DNA of 21,153 nt, from positions 55,692 to 76,844 of the forward strand of contig NW_003153259.1 of NCBI RefSeq assembly GCF_000003605.2, read 5' to 3'. Both the position numbers and the translations under genes were made by a program. This DNA comes from Saccoglossus kowalevskii. Taxonomy: Eukaryota > Hemichordata > Enteropneusta > Harrimaniidae. Shown here in pieces: positions 1 to 8,987 of this stretch (position 1 is its first letter; the number at the start of each line of letters is the position of its first letter). The notes below the pieces were generated by a model, which saw only the letters and a list, made by a program, of their open reading frames with translations, was not told the origin of the DNA and searched no databases.

Positions 1-562
1 GTTTGGGATGTAGTATTTACCCACTTACCATGGGAAACAAAGGCATTTACCCACTTACCATGGGAAACATAGGTACAAGTTTGGGAATGTAGTATTTACC
101 CACTTACCATGGGAAACATATGTACAAGTTTGGGAATGTAGCATTTACCCACTTACCATGGAAAACATATGTACAAGTTTGGGGATGTAGTATTTACCCA
201 CTTACCATGGAAAACATATGTACAAGTTTGAGGAAGTAGTATTTACCCACTTACCATGGGAAACATATGTACAAGTTTGGGAATGTAGCGTTTACCCACT
301 TACCATGGGAAACATAGGTACAAGTTTGGGAATGTAGCATTTACCCACTTACCATGGGAAACAAAGGCATTTACCCACTTACCATGGGAAACAAAGGCAT
401 TTACCCACTTACCATGGGAAACAAAGGCATTTACCCACTTACCATGGGAAACAAAGGCATTTACCCACTTACCATGGGAAACAAAGGCATTTACCCACTT
501 ACCATGGGAAACAAAGGCATTTACCCACTTACCATGGGAAACAAAGGCATTTACCCACTTAC
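1..562. repeat. Composite 49-bp / 30-bp minisatellite in an ARMH3 intron
   Basis: Two related units alternate. A 49-bp unit starts at 73, 122, 171, 220, 269 and 318. A 30-bp unit starts at 338 and runs as seven identical copies to 547, followed by a partial copy to 562. Both share a core of about 25 bp (ATTTACCCACTTACCATGGG then AAACA). The 30-bp unit is the 49-bp unit with the segment containing GTACAAGTTTGGGAATGTAG replaced by AAGGC. One 30-bp type also occurs near the start (about 39-60), so the two types are interspersed. The array continues left of the window. It lies in the intron before the ARMH3 exon at 813. It is open in frame on both strands because 30 is a multiple of 3, but the peptide is pure repeat and I do not call a gene. 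Confidence 0.95.
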
Positions 563-812
563 TTCTCTTGATGCAGCATATCATATTTCTTCATGCGTGT
601 GTATAAAATTACAGAGTTTTGCATTACCAATATGGCTTGTGTATTTTTTAAAGCAACATGAGAATCATTCTAATTGGTCATTTTTTTTAAATACATAGGT
701 GTTATGCTAATGAACATGGTAATAGGATTGGCATTACAATATCAGTTTCATCATCATGGCTGATAGTAAGTGTACTCTATAACGTGATAATAATTGTATT
801 CATATTTTCCAG
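563..812 (+). other. ARMH3: ARMH3 intron, unique part
   Basis: AT-rich single-copy sequence between the minisatellite and the ARMH3 exon. It ends in a pyrimidine-rich tract and the acceptor AG at 811-812 (TATTTTCCAG). I see no other feature. Confidence 0.7.
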
Positions 813-888
813 CACTGCGTTATTCAACAAATGGTGGAGAGTATAATGATTCTGCGGCACAGCTTACGAGTAATCTTGTAAATATTAG
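813..888 (+). CDS. ARMH3: ARMH3 exon (fourth from last)
   Basis: A 76-nt internal coding exon flanked by TTTTCCAG and GTAAGT. Read from its third base it encodes LRYSTNGGEYND...LTSNLVNI and ends with two bases (AG) of an arginine codon completed by the next exon. The peptide matches the C-terminal region of vertebrate ARMH3 (C10orf76), where a similar LSTN...LVNVRAIINHF stretch occurs; this comparison is from memory. ARMH3 is a cytosolic/Golgi armadillo-like helical protein reported to bind PI4KB and to work with GBF1 in Golgi maintenance. Its C-terminal part corresponds to the old DUF1741 family. The exons encoding the N-terminal part lie upstream of the window. The intron that follows is dominated by a 5.6-kb satellite. 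Confidence 0.88.
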
Positions 889-1217
889 GTAAGTACTATT
901 CAACATTTCAAATGCTGTAGGGCAATTCCAAAGTAGGAGGGACATGAGGGAAAAAAAAGAAATCACTATTTTATTCTATATATGGTAGGAATTTATTCAC
1001 AAGACCCCAGCCTCCCAGAAAAAAGTTGTTCTGAATTAGACCCATAATTTTTATCATGAATGCGCCTTCAAATATATGTTACATGCTTTCAAGCCTTTAG
1101 AGCCCCTTTAGTCTTGAAATGCTTCCTAATTTGGGTTGCTTTATGCTAACACTATCAATTAGAAAAGTATTGGACAATACACTTCACAATATGTACAAAA
1201 CTTACAGAATTCAAGAA
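889..1217 (+). other. ARMH3: ARMH3 intron, 5' unique part
   Basis: Donor GTAAGT at 889 followed by about 330 bp of ordinary AT-rich intron sequence with a short A-run near 950. Nothing else is recognisable before the satellite begins. Confidence 0.7.
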
Positions 1218-2239
1218 TTGTGTACTGTTCTCTGTGTACAGTCAGTCAGCCTTGTGTACAGTCAGCCCTGTGTACAGTTCTCTGTGTACAGTCGGTCAGC
1301 CCTGTGTACAGTTCTCTGTGTACAGTCGGTCAGCCCTGTGTACAGTTCTCTGTGTACAGTCAGTCAGCCCTGTGTGCAGTCGGTCAGCCTTGTGTACAGT
1401 TCTCTGTGTACGGTCAGTCAGCCCTGTGTACAGTTCTCTGTGTACGGTCAGTCAGCCCTGTGTACAGTTTTCTGTGTACAGTCAGTCAGCCCTGTGTACA
1501 GTTCTCTGTGTACAGTCAGTCAGCCCTGTGTGCAGTCGGTCAGCCTTGTGTACAGTTCTCTGTGTACGGTCAGTCAGCCCTGTGTACAGTTCTCTGTGTA
1601 CAGTCAGTCAGCCCTGTGTACAGTTCTCTGTGTACAGTCAGTCAGCCTTGTGTACAGTTCTCTGTGTACAGTCAGTCAGCCCTGTGTAAAGTTCTCTGTG
1701 TACAGTCAGTCAGCCCTGTGTACAATTCTCTGTGTACAGTCAGTCAGCCTTGTGTACAGTTCTCTGTGTACGGTCAGTCAGCCCTGTGTACAGTTCTCTG
1801 TGTACAGTCAGTCAGCCCTGTGTACAGTTCTCTGTGTACAGTCAGTCAGCCTTGTGTACAGTTCTCTGTGTACAGTCAGTCAGCCCTGTGTAAAGTTCTC
1901 TGTGTACAGTCAGTCAGCCAGCCCTGTGTACAATTCTCTGTGTACAGTCAGTCAGCCAGCCCTGTGTACAGTCAGTCAGCCCTGTGTAAAGTTCTCTGTG
2001 TACGGTCAGTCAGCCCTGTGTACAGTTCTCTGTGTACAGTCAGTCAGCCCTGTGTACAGTTCTCTGTGTACAGTCAGTCAGCCCTGAGTAAAGTTCTCTG
2101 TGTACAGTCAGTCAGCCCTGAGTAAAGTTCTCTGTGTACAGTCAGTCAGCCAGCCCTGTGTACAGTCAGTCAGCCCTGTGTAAAGTTCTCTGTGTACAGT
2201 CAGTCAGCCCTGTGTACAGTTCTCTGTGTACAGTCGGTC

Positions 2240-3250
2240 AGCCCTGTGTACAGTCGGTCAGCCCTGTGTGCAGTCGGTCAGCCCTGTGTGCAGTTCTCTG
2301 TGTACAGTCGGTCAGCCCTGTGTACAGTTCTCTGTGTACAGTCAGTCAGCCCTGTGTGCAGTCGGTCAGCCCTGTGTACAGTTCTCTGTGTACAGTCAGT
2401 CAGCCCTGTGTACAGTTCTCTGTGTACGGTCAGTCAGCCCTGTGTACGGTTCTCTGTGTACAGTCAGTCAGCCCTGTGTACAGTTCTCTGTGTACAGTCA
2501 GTCAGCCCTGTGTGCAGTCGGTCAGCCCTGTGTACAGTTCTCTGTGTGCAGTCAGTCAGCCCTGTGTGCAGTCGGTCAGCCCTGTGTACAGTTCTCTGTG
2601 TACAGTCGGTCAGCCCTGTGTGCAGTTCTCTGTGTACAGTCAGCCCTGTGTGCAGTTCTCTGTGTACAGTCAGTCAGCCCTGTGTACTGTTCTCTGTGTA
2701 CAGTCAGTCAGCCCTGTGTACAGTTCTCTGTGTACAGTCAGTCAGCCCTGTGTGCAGTTCTCTGTGTACAGTCAGTCAGCCTTGTGTACAGTCAGCCCTG
2801 TGTACAGTTCTCTGTGTACAGTCAGTCAGCCCTGTGTACAGTTCTCTGTGTACATTCGGTCAGCCCTGTGTACAGTTCTCTGTGTACAGTCAGTCAGCCC
2901 TGTGTACAGTTCTCTGTGTACAGTCAGTCAGCCCTGTGTGCAGTCGGTCAGCCTTGTGTACAGTTCTCTGTGTACGGTCAGTCAGCCCTGTGTACAGTTC
3001 TCTGTGTACAGTCAGTCAGCCCTGTGTACAGTTCTCTGTGTACAGTCAGTCAGCCCTGTGTACAGTTCTCTGTGTACAGTCAGTCAGCCCTGTGTACAGT
3101 CCTCTGTACAGTCAGTCAGCCCTGTGTGCAGTCGGTCAGCCTTGTGTACAGTTCTCTGTGTACGGTCAGTCAGCCCTGTGTACAGTTCTCTGTGTACAGT
3201 CAGTCAGCCCTGTGTACAGTTCTCTGTGTACAGTCAGTGAGCCTTGTGTA
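2240..3250. repeat. Higher-order satellite block, copy 1
   Basis: Rare unit variants recur in the same order about 1.86 kb downstream. The TGTACTG variant at 2683 recurs at 4549, and TACATTCGG at 2851 recurs at 4717 (offset 1866 for both). The TCTGTGTGCA variant at 2541 recurs at 4401 (offset 1860), and the GTGAGCC variant at 3237 recurs at 5051 (offset 1814). Offsets that drift by multiples of module lengths indicate a segmental duplication inside the array followed by small indels. Edges are approximate. Confidence 0.75.
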
Positions 3251-4139
3251 CAGTTCTCTGTGTACAGTCAGTCAGCCCTGTGTAAAGTTCTCTGTGTACA
3301 GTCAGTCAGCCCTGTGTGCAGTCGGTCAGCCCTGTGTACAGTTCTCTGTGTACAGTCAGTCAGCCCTGTGTACAGTTCTCTGTGTACAGTCGGTCAGCCT
3401 TGTGTACAGTTCTCTGTGTACAGTCAGTCAGCCCTGTGTACTGTCAGCCCTGTGTACAGTTCTCTGTGTACAGTCGGTCAGCCTTGTGTACAGTTCTCTG
3501 TGTACAGTCAGTCAGCCCTGTGTACAGTTCTCTGTGTACAGTCGGTCAGCCCTGTGTTCAGTTCTCTGTGTACAGTCAGTCAGCCCTGTGTGCAGTCGGT
3601 CAGCCTTGTGTACAGTTCTCTGTGTACAGTCAGTCAGCCCTGTGTACAGTTCTCTGTGTACAGTCAGTCAGCCCTGTGTGCAGTCGGTCAGCCCTGTGTA
3701 CAGTTCTCTGTGTACAGTCAGTCAGCCCTGTGTACAGTTCTCTGTGTACGGTCAGTCAGCCCTGTGTACAGTTCTCTGTGTACAGTCAGTCAGCCCTGTG
3801 TACAGTTCTCTGTGTACAGTCAGTCAGCCCTGTGTACAGTTCTCTGTGTACAGTCAGTCAGCCCTGTGTGCAGTCGGTCAGCCCTGTGTACAGTTCTCTG
3901 TGTGCAGTCAGTCAGCCCTGTGTGCAGTTCTCTGTGTACAGTCAGTCAGCCTTGTGTACAGTCAGCCCTGTGTACAGTTCTCTGTGTACAGTCAGTCAGC
4001 CCTGTGTACAGTTCTCTGTGTACAGTCGGTCAGCCTTGTGTACAGTTCTCTGTGTACAGTCAGTCAGCCCTGTGTACAGTTCTCTGTGTACAGTCGGTCA
4101 GCCCTGTGTACAGTTCTCTGTGTACAGTCAGTCAGCCCT

Positions 4140-5060
4140 GTGTACAGTCGGTCAGCCCTGTGTGCAGTCGGTCAGCCCTGTGTGCAGTTCTCTGTGTACA
4201 GTCGGTCAGCCCTGTGTACAGTTCTCTGTGTACAGTCAGTCAGCCCTGTGTGCAGTCGGTCAGCCCTGTGTACAGTTCTCTGTGTACAGTCAGTCAGCCC
4301 TGTGTACAGTTCTCTGTGTACGGTCAGTCAGCCCTGTGTACAGTTCTCTGTGTACAGTCAGTCAGCCCTGTGTGCAGTCGGTCAGCCCTGTGTACAGTTC
4401 TCTGTGTGCAGTCAGTCAGCCCTGTGTGCAGTCGGTCAGCCCTGTGTACAGTCGGTCAGCCCTGTGTGCAGTTCTCTGTGTACAGTCAGTCAGCCTTGTG
4501 TACAGTCAGCCCTGTGTGCAGTTCTCTGTGTACAGTCAGTCAGCCCTGTGTACTGTTCTCTGTGTACAGTCAGTCAGCCCTGTGTACAGTTCTCTGTGTA
4601 CAGTCAGTCAGCCCTGTGTGCAGTTCTCTGTGTACAGTCAGTCAGCCTTGTGTACAGTCAGCCCTGTGTACAGTTCTCTGTGTACAGTCAGTCAGCCCTG
4701 TGTACAGTTCTCTGTGTACATTCGGTCAGCCCTGTGTACAGTTCTCTGTGTACAGTCAGTCAGCCCTGTGTACAGTTCTCTGTGTACAGTCGGTCAGCCT
4801 TGTGTACAGTTCTCTGTGTACGGTCAGTCAGCCCTGTGTACAGTTCTCTGTGTACAGTCAGTCAGCCCTGTGTACAGTTCTCTGTGTACAGTCAGTCAGC
4901 CCTGTGTACAGTTCTCTGTGTACAGTCAGTCAGCCCTGTGTGCAGTCGGTCAGCCTTGTGTACAGTTCTCTGTGTACGGTCAGTCAGCCCTGTGTACAGT
5001 TCTCTGTGTACAGTCAGTCAGCCCTGTGTACAGTTCTCTGTGTACAGTCAGTGAGCCTTG
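4140..5060. repeat. Higher-order satellite block, copy 2
   Basis: Second copy of the block at about 2240-3250, carrying the same ordered set of rare variants. It is shorter by a few modules near its start and near 4770-4830. Edges are approximate. Confidence 0.75.
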
Positions 5061-5104
5061 TGTACAGTTCTCTGTGTACAGTCAGTCAGCCCTGTGTAAA
5101 GTTC

Positions 5105-5415
5105 TCTGTGTACAGTCAGTCAGCCCTGTGTACAGTTCTCTGTGTACAGTCAGTCAGCCAGCCCTGTGTACAGTCAGTCAGCCCTGTGTAAAGTTCTCTG
5201 TGTACGGTCAGTCAGCCCTGTGTACAGTTCTCTGTGTACAGTCAGTCAGCCCTGTGTACAATTCTCTGTGTACAGTCGGTCAGCCCTGTGTACAGTCAGT
5301 CAGCCTTGTGTACAGTTCTCTGTGTACAGTCAGTCAGCCAGCCCTGTGTACGGTCAGTCAGCCCTGTGTACAGTTCTCTGTGTACAGTCAGTCAGCCCTG
5401 TGTACAGTTCTCTGT
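5105..5415. repeat. Satellite sub-block repeated 776 bp downstream
   Basis: This stretch of about 310 bp recurs at 5881-6191 with only two substitutions that I can see (GCCCTG to GCACTG near 5955, and CGGTC to CTGTC near 6054). The shared ATTCTC variant lies at 5261 and 6037. It is the youngest-looking large duplication in the array. Confidence 0.8.
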
Positions 5416-5880
5416 GTAGTCAGTCAGCCAGCCCTGTGTACAGTTCTCTGTGTAGTCAGTCAGCCAGCCCTGTGTACAGTTCTCTGTGTACAGTCAGTCA
5501 GTCAGCCCTGTGTACAGTTCTCTGTGTACAGTCAGTCAGCCCTGTGTACAGTTCTCTGTGTACAGTTCTCTGTGTACAGTCAGTCAGCCCTGTGTACAGT
5601 TCTCTGTGTACAGTCAGTCAGCCCTGTGTGCAGTCGGTCAGCCTTGTGTACAGTTCTCTGTGTACGGTCAGTCAGCCCTGTGTACAGTTCTCTGTGTACA
5701 GTCAGTCAGCCCTGTGTACAGTTCTCTGTGTACAGTCAGTCAGCCCTGTGTACAGTTCTCTGTGTACAGTCAGTCAGCCCTGTGTGCAGTCGGTCAGCCT
5801 TGTGTACAGTTCTCTGTGTACGGTCAGTCAGCCCTGTGTACAGTTCTCTGTGTACGGTCAGTCAGCCCTGTGTACAGTTC

Positions 5881-6191
5881 TCTGTGTACAGTCAGTCAGC
5901 CCTGTGTACAGTTCTCTGTGTACAGTCAGTCAGCCAGCCCTGTGTACAGTCAGTCAGCACTGTGTAAAGTTCTCTGTGTACGGTCAGTCAGCCCTGTGTA
6001 CAGTTCTCTGTGTACAGTCAGTCAGCCCTGTGTACAATTCTCTGTGTACAGTCTGTCAGCCCTGTGTACAGTCAGTCAGCCTTGTGTACAGTTCTCTGTG
6101 TACAGTCAGTCAGCCAGCCCTGTGTACGGTCAGTCAGCCCTGTGTACAGTTCTCTGTGTACAGTCAGTCAGCCCTGTGTACAGTTCTCTGT
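5881..6191. repeat. Second copy of the 776-bp-offset sub-block
   Basis: Near-identical partner of 5105-5415. Downstream, a further repeat at an offset of 286 bp links the TGTAGT variant at 6405 to that at 6691. Duplications of several sizes are therefore layered toward the 3' end of the array. Confidence 0.8.
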
Positions 6192-6967
6192 GTACAGTCG
6201 GTCAGCCCTGTGTACAGTCAGTCAGCCTTGTGTACAGTTCTCTGTGTACAGTCAGTCAGCCCTGTGTACAGTTCTCTGTGTACAGTCAGTCAGCCCTGTG
6301 TACAGTTCTCTGTGTACAGTCAGTCAGCCCTGTGTACAGTCAGTCAGCCCTGTGTACAGTTCTCTGTGTACAGTCAGTCAGCCAGCCCTGTGTACAGTTC
6401 TCTGTGTAGTCAGTCAGCCAGCCCTGTGTACAGTTCTCTGTGTACAGTTCTCTGTGTACAGTCAGTCAGCCAGCCCTGTGTACAGTTCTCTGTGTACAGT
6501 CAGTCAGTCAGCCCTGTGTACAGTTCTCTGTGTACAGTCAGTCAGCCCTGTGTACAGTTCTCTGTGTACAGTCAGTCAGCCCTGTGTACAGTTCTCTGTG
6601 TACAGTCAGTCAGCCCTGTGTACAGTCAGTCAGCCCTGTGTACAGTTCTCTGTGTACAGTCAGTCAGCCAGCCCTGTGTACAGTTCTCTGTGTAGTCAGT
6701 CAGCCAGCCCTGTGTACAGTTCTCTGTGTACAGTTCTCTGTGTACAGTCAGTCAGCCAGCCCTGTGTACAGTTCTCTGTGTACAGTCAGTCAGCCAGCCC
6801 TGTGTACAGTTCTCTGTGTACAGTCAGTCAGCCCTGTGTACAGTTCTCTGTGTACACCCTAATATAGGTGCTTGCTACCTGTTTTGATTTGCAATGCCAT
6901 TTGGTTGAATTAGAACAAAGTAATTAAGGTGCAATATCACAGTTTTTACTGTTGTCATATTTTTCAG

Positions 6968-7046
6968 GGCTATTATTAATCATTTTACTCCCAAGATAGA
7001 TTCTTGGACTGCAGCTAACCATCTTTCTTCACTGACTGCTGAACAG
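6968..7046 (+). CDS. ARMH3: ARMH3 exon (third from last)
   Basis: A 79-nt exon with acceptor TTTTTCAG and donor GTTAGT. Its first base completes the arginine codon split from the exon at 813-888, although about 6.1 kb of intron lies between. It encodes RAIINHFTPKIDSW...SLTAEQ. RAIINHF with a following PKI is a strongly conserved ARMH3 segment in my recollection of the vertebrate protein. It ends exactly on a codon boundary. Confidence 0.92.
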
Positions 7047-7308
7047 GTTAGTAGTATACTACATGTATGTTAAGTTGTGCATATTGAATGCCTACTAAGC
7101 ATTTAATACATAATATACTTGAATGGCAGGAGACATTTGTATGTTGTTGCACACAATTAGACAGTATATATCTGAGAAATAACACTAAAAATTGCATTTA
7201 AATCAAATGGTAAAACAATGCATTCGTAACCCACAATACTCAAGTAGATTACTTACTAAATTCTCCTGTAGATATACAACTTTAATAAGCATGCCATTGT
7301 CTTGACAG
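7047..7308 (+). other. ARMH3: ARMH3 intron
   Basis: A 262-bp AT-rich intron from GTTAGT to CTTGACAG. No repeat or other feature is visible. Confidence 0.85.
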
Positions 7309-7425
7309 GTTTTAGATGTTGTTCGGAGTAACTACGATACACTCACTTTAAAATTACAAGATAATTTAGATCAGTATGAGAGATACTCAGAGAAGCCAAC
7401 AGAAACAGCATTCTTTACATATTTG
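7309..7425 (+). CDS. ARMH3: ARMH3 exon (second from last)
   Basis: A 117-nt exon of exactly 39 codons, phase 0 at both ends, with acceptor CTTGACAG and donor GTAAGT. It encodes [20 protein letters not shown] (first 20 residues), then [19 protein letters not shown]. The block [11 protein letters not shown](N/G)LDQYERYSE is the most diagnostic part of the gene here and matches vertebrate ARMH3 almost residue for residue as I recall it. Confidence 0.94.
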
Positions 7426-7581
7426 GTAAGTTTCTCATCCATTTTATGCCGGATTGAACAAAGAAGTAACATTGAAATGGTCCATCATTTCCTTGTCATG
7501 ATGTCATCACATAATTTGTGTTCTCTGGTATTTTTAGGTTGATTTCAGTGATACCATAATCCTTTCATTTGTCTTTTGTAG
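7426..7581 (+). other. ARMH3: ARMH3 last intron
   Basis: A 156-bp intron from GTAAGT to TCTTTTGTAG. Nothing further is seen. Confidence 0.85.
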
Positions 7582-7674
7582 GTGAGGTCAATTATTTCTG
7601 ATTTCAGACAGCATATAAGTTTAAACAATCTACAACAACTGAGTGTTCTGCAAGAGTTCTCAAGCTTATCATGA
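7582..7674 (+). CDS. ARMH3: ARMH3 terminal coding exon
   Basis: A 93-nt terminal coding segment: 30 codons plus the TGA stop at 7672-7674. It encodes VRSIISDFRQHISLNNLQQL and ends LQEFSSLS. The vertebrate protein ends similarly with a VRSI... helix and a LLKEFSTIS-like tail (from memory), so the native C-terminus is intact. Joined, the four exons give about 120 residues, against roughly 690 for human ARMH3. There is no frameshift or missing segment. Confidence 0.93.
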   Translation: MRSIISDFRQHISLNNLQQLSVLQEFSSLS

Positions 7675-7956
7675 CAAGGAAAACGTTTTGAAATCTGTGA
7701 AGTTCTGCATTACATGGGTTTGAAGGATCTGAACATCTTCTTTCAATTCATTCATAGTGGTGTTTGTTTTTCTTGAATTATCAAGTTTAAAGTCAGTGTC
7801 TATTTATGCACCAATAATACAAATGTAACACAAAATTGTTGTAGGGCAGTGGTCATCATGTATCAGGTGTAATGTATTTGATAAACATCAACCCCAAGAC
7901 ACTCAAACTAAAAAAAAATAATGAATTATGTGTTCTATACAAACTATGTAGGTGAT
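7675..7956 (+). other. ARMH3: ARMH3 3' UTR, unique part
   Basis: Sequence after the ARMH3 stop. I see no second gene and no AATAAA in this stretch. It is presumed 3' UTR by position. Confidence 0.55.
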
Positions 7957-8160
7957 TTGTATTAACAACTGCATGTATGTTTTCAAGTACTGGGTGGTCT
8001 GTCAGTAGCACTAAATGTTAATTTTGTATTAACAACTGCATGTATGTTTTCAAGTACTGGGTGGTCTGTCAGTAGCACTAAATGTTAATTTTGTATTAAC
8101 AACTGCATGTATGTTTTCAAGTACTGGGTGGTCTGTCAGTAGCACTAAATGTTAATTTTG
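7957..8160. repeat. 67-bp tandem repeat, three copies
   Basis: The segment beginning TTGTATTAACAACTGCATG repeats at 7959, 8026 and 8093 with a 67-bp period and essentially no differences. It lies about 280 bp after the ARMH3 stop, probably inside its 3' UTR. Confidence 0.95.
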
Positions 8161-8409
8161 AGGTATCTTTATTCAATTGGTCATAGAAAGCAGGAGAATC
8201 ACTCAAATACTGTCTATAGTTAGGTACCGGGTAGTCACACTATTTCATTTCATTAAGATAACTTTGTACAATAGTTGGCAAACTTTAGTCAGCTATTCAG
8301 CTTGACTTATTGAAAGGTGGTGGTTATCTTGTCAAACTAAATTAGTATTCATGTGTGAGGGCAATATTGCAACATTATTTGTCGTTATTTGCTTTTAAAG
8401 GTCATCTGG
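8161..8409 (+). other. Probable ARMH3 3' UTR between two tandem repeats
   Basis: About 250 bp of AT-rich unique sequence. No feature is recognised. Confidence 0.5.
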
Positions 8410-8854
8410 CTGTGTGTAAACAGACACTCAATGTATGTATGTGTACACATCAATAGTATATATGACTGTGTGTAAACAGACACTCAATGTATGTATGTGT
8501 ACACATCAATAGTATATATGACTGTGTGTAAACAGACACTCAATGTATGTATGTGTACACATCAATAGTATATATGACTGTGTAAACAGACACTCAATGT
8601 ATGTATGTGTACACATCAATAGTATATATGACTGTGTGTAAACAGACACTCAATGTATGTATGTGTACACATCAATAGTATATATGACTGTGTGTAAACA
8701 GACACTCAATGTATGTATGTGTACACATCAATAGTATATATGACTGTGTGTAAACAGACACTCAATGTATGTATGTGTACACATCAATAGTATATATGAC
8801 TGTGTGTAAACAGACACTCAATGTATGTATGTGTACACATCAATAGTATATATG
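8410..8854. repeat. 56-bp tandem repeat, eight copies
   Basis: Units start at 8410, 8466, 8522, 8578, 8632, 8688, 8744 and 8800. Each begins CTGTGTGTAAACAGACACTC and contains ATGTATGTATGTGTACACAT. The copy at 8578 lacks one TG and is 54 bp; the others look identical. CTGTGTGTAAACAG and TGTGTACACA can each form small inverted structures. Confidence 0.95.
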
Positions 8855-8981
8855 TCACATGAGACTTAAAATTGAACGTGAAAAAAAAACATGATTAGGT
8901 CTCACAATAGAAGTAACTTGTGATAAATAACTAAATGTCTCTGGTTTTTGCTGTATACATTTTTTCTGCTTTATGTGATAA

Positions 8982-8987
8982 AATAAA
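8982..8987 (+). terminator. Candidate ARMH3 poly(A) signal AATAAA
   Basis: This is the first canonical AATAAA I find downstream of the ARMH3 stop, followed within about 30 bp by a GT-containing stretch. If used, the 3' UTR would be about 1.3 kb and would include both the 67-bp and 56-bp tandem repeats. Position-based inference only. Confidence 0.4.

Larger units (their letters stand above)
1218..6856. repeat. Giant 34-bp intronic satellite (about 5.6 kb)
   Basis: About 166 unit-equivalents of a 34-bp repeat made of two modules: GTTCTCTGTGTACA (14 bp) and GTCAGTCAGCCCTGTGTACA (20 bp). Both modules end in the same 9-mer CTGTGTACA, so the 34-mer is itself an ancient doublet with two different spacers. 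Variants are a 16-bp short module (GTCAGCCCTGTGTACA), a 24-bp module with a duplicated AGCC, GTCGGTC for GTCAGTC, TGTGCA, TACGG and TAAAG forms, and tandem doubled modules. It occupies almost all of the ARMH3 intron between the exons at 813-888 and 6968-7046. No frame of the + unit contains a stop, which creates spurious long open frames of up to 999 codons. There is no sign of a gene. Confidence 0.97.

Noticed and set aside
300-698. Open frames on both strands with repeated MGNKGIYPLT or WVNAFVSHGK peptides
   Set aside because: They arise from exact 30-bp tandem copies with a unit length divisible by three. There is no family resemblance, and the position is intronic.
1218-6856. Possible CRISPR-like array
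   Set aside because: There are no unique spacers. Both modules recur throughout, the context is eukaryotic, and no cas genes are present.
1119-6867. Many long + strand open frames (140 to 999 codons) rich in Cys, Ser, Val and Gln
   Set aside because: They are translations of the 34-bp satellite in all three frames. They overlap each other, begin at mutated units, and lie in an intron bounded by well-supported ARMH3 splice sites.
1218-8854. Possible common origin of the 34-bp and 56-bp repeats through TGTGTACA
   Set aside because: Only an 8-9-bp near-palindromic core is shared. The rest of the units are unrelated.
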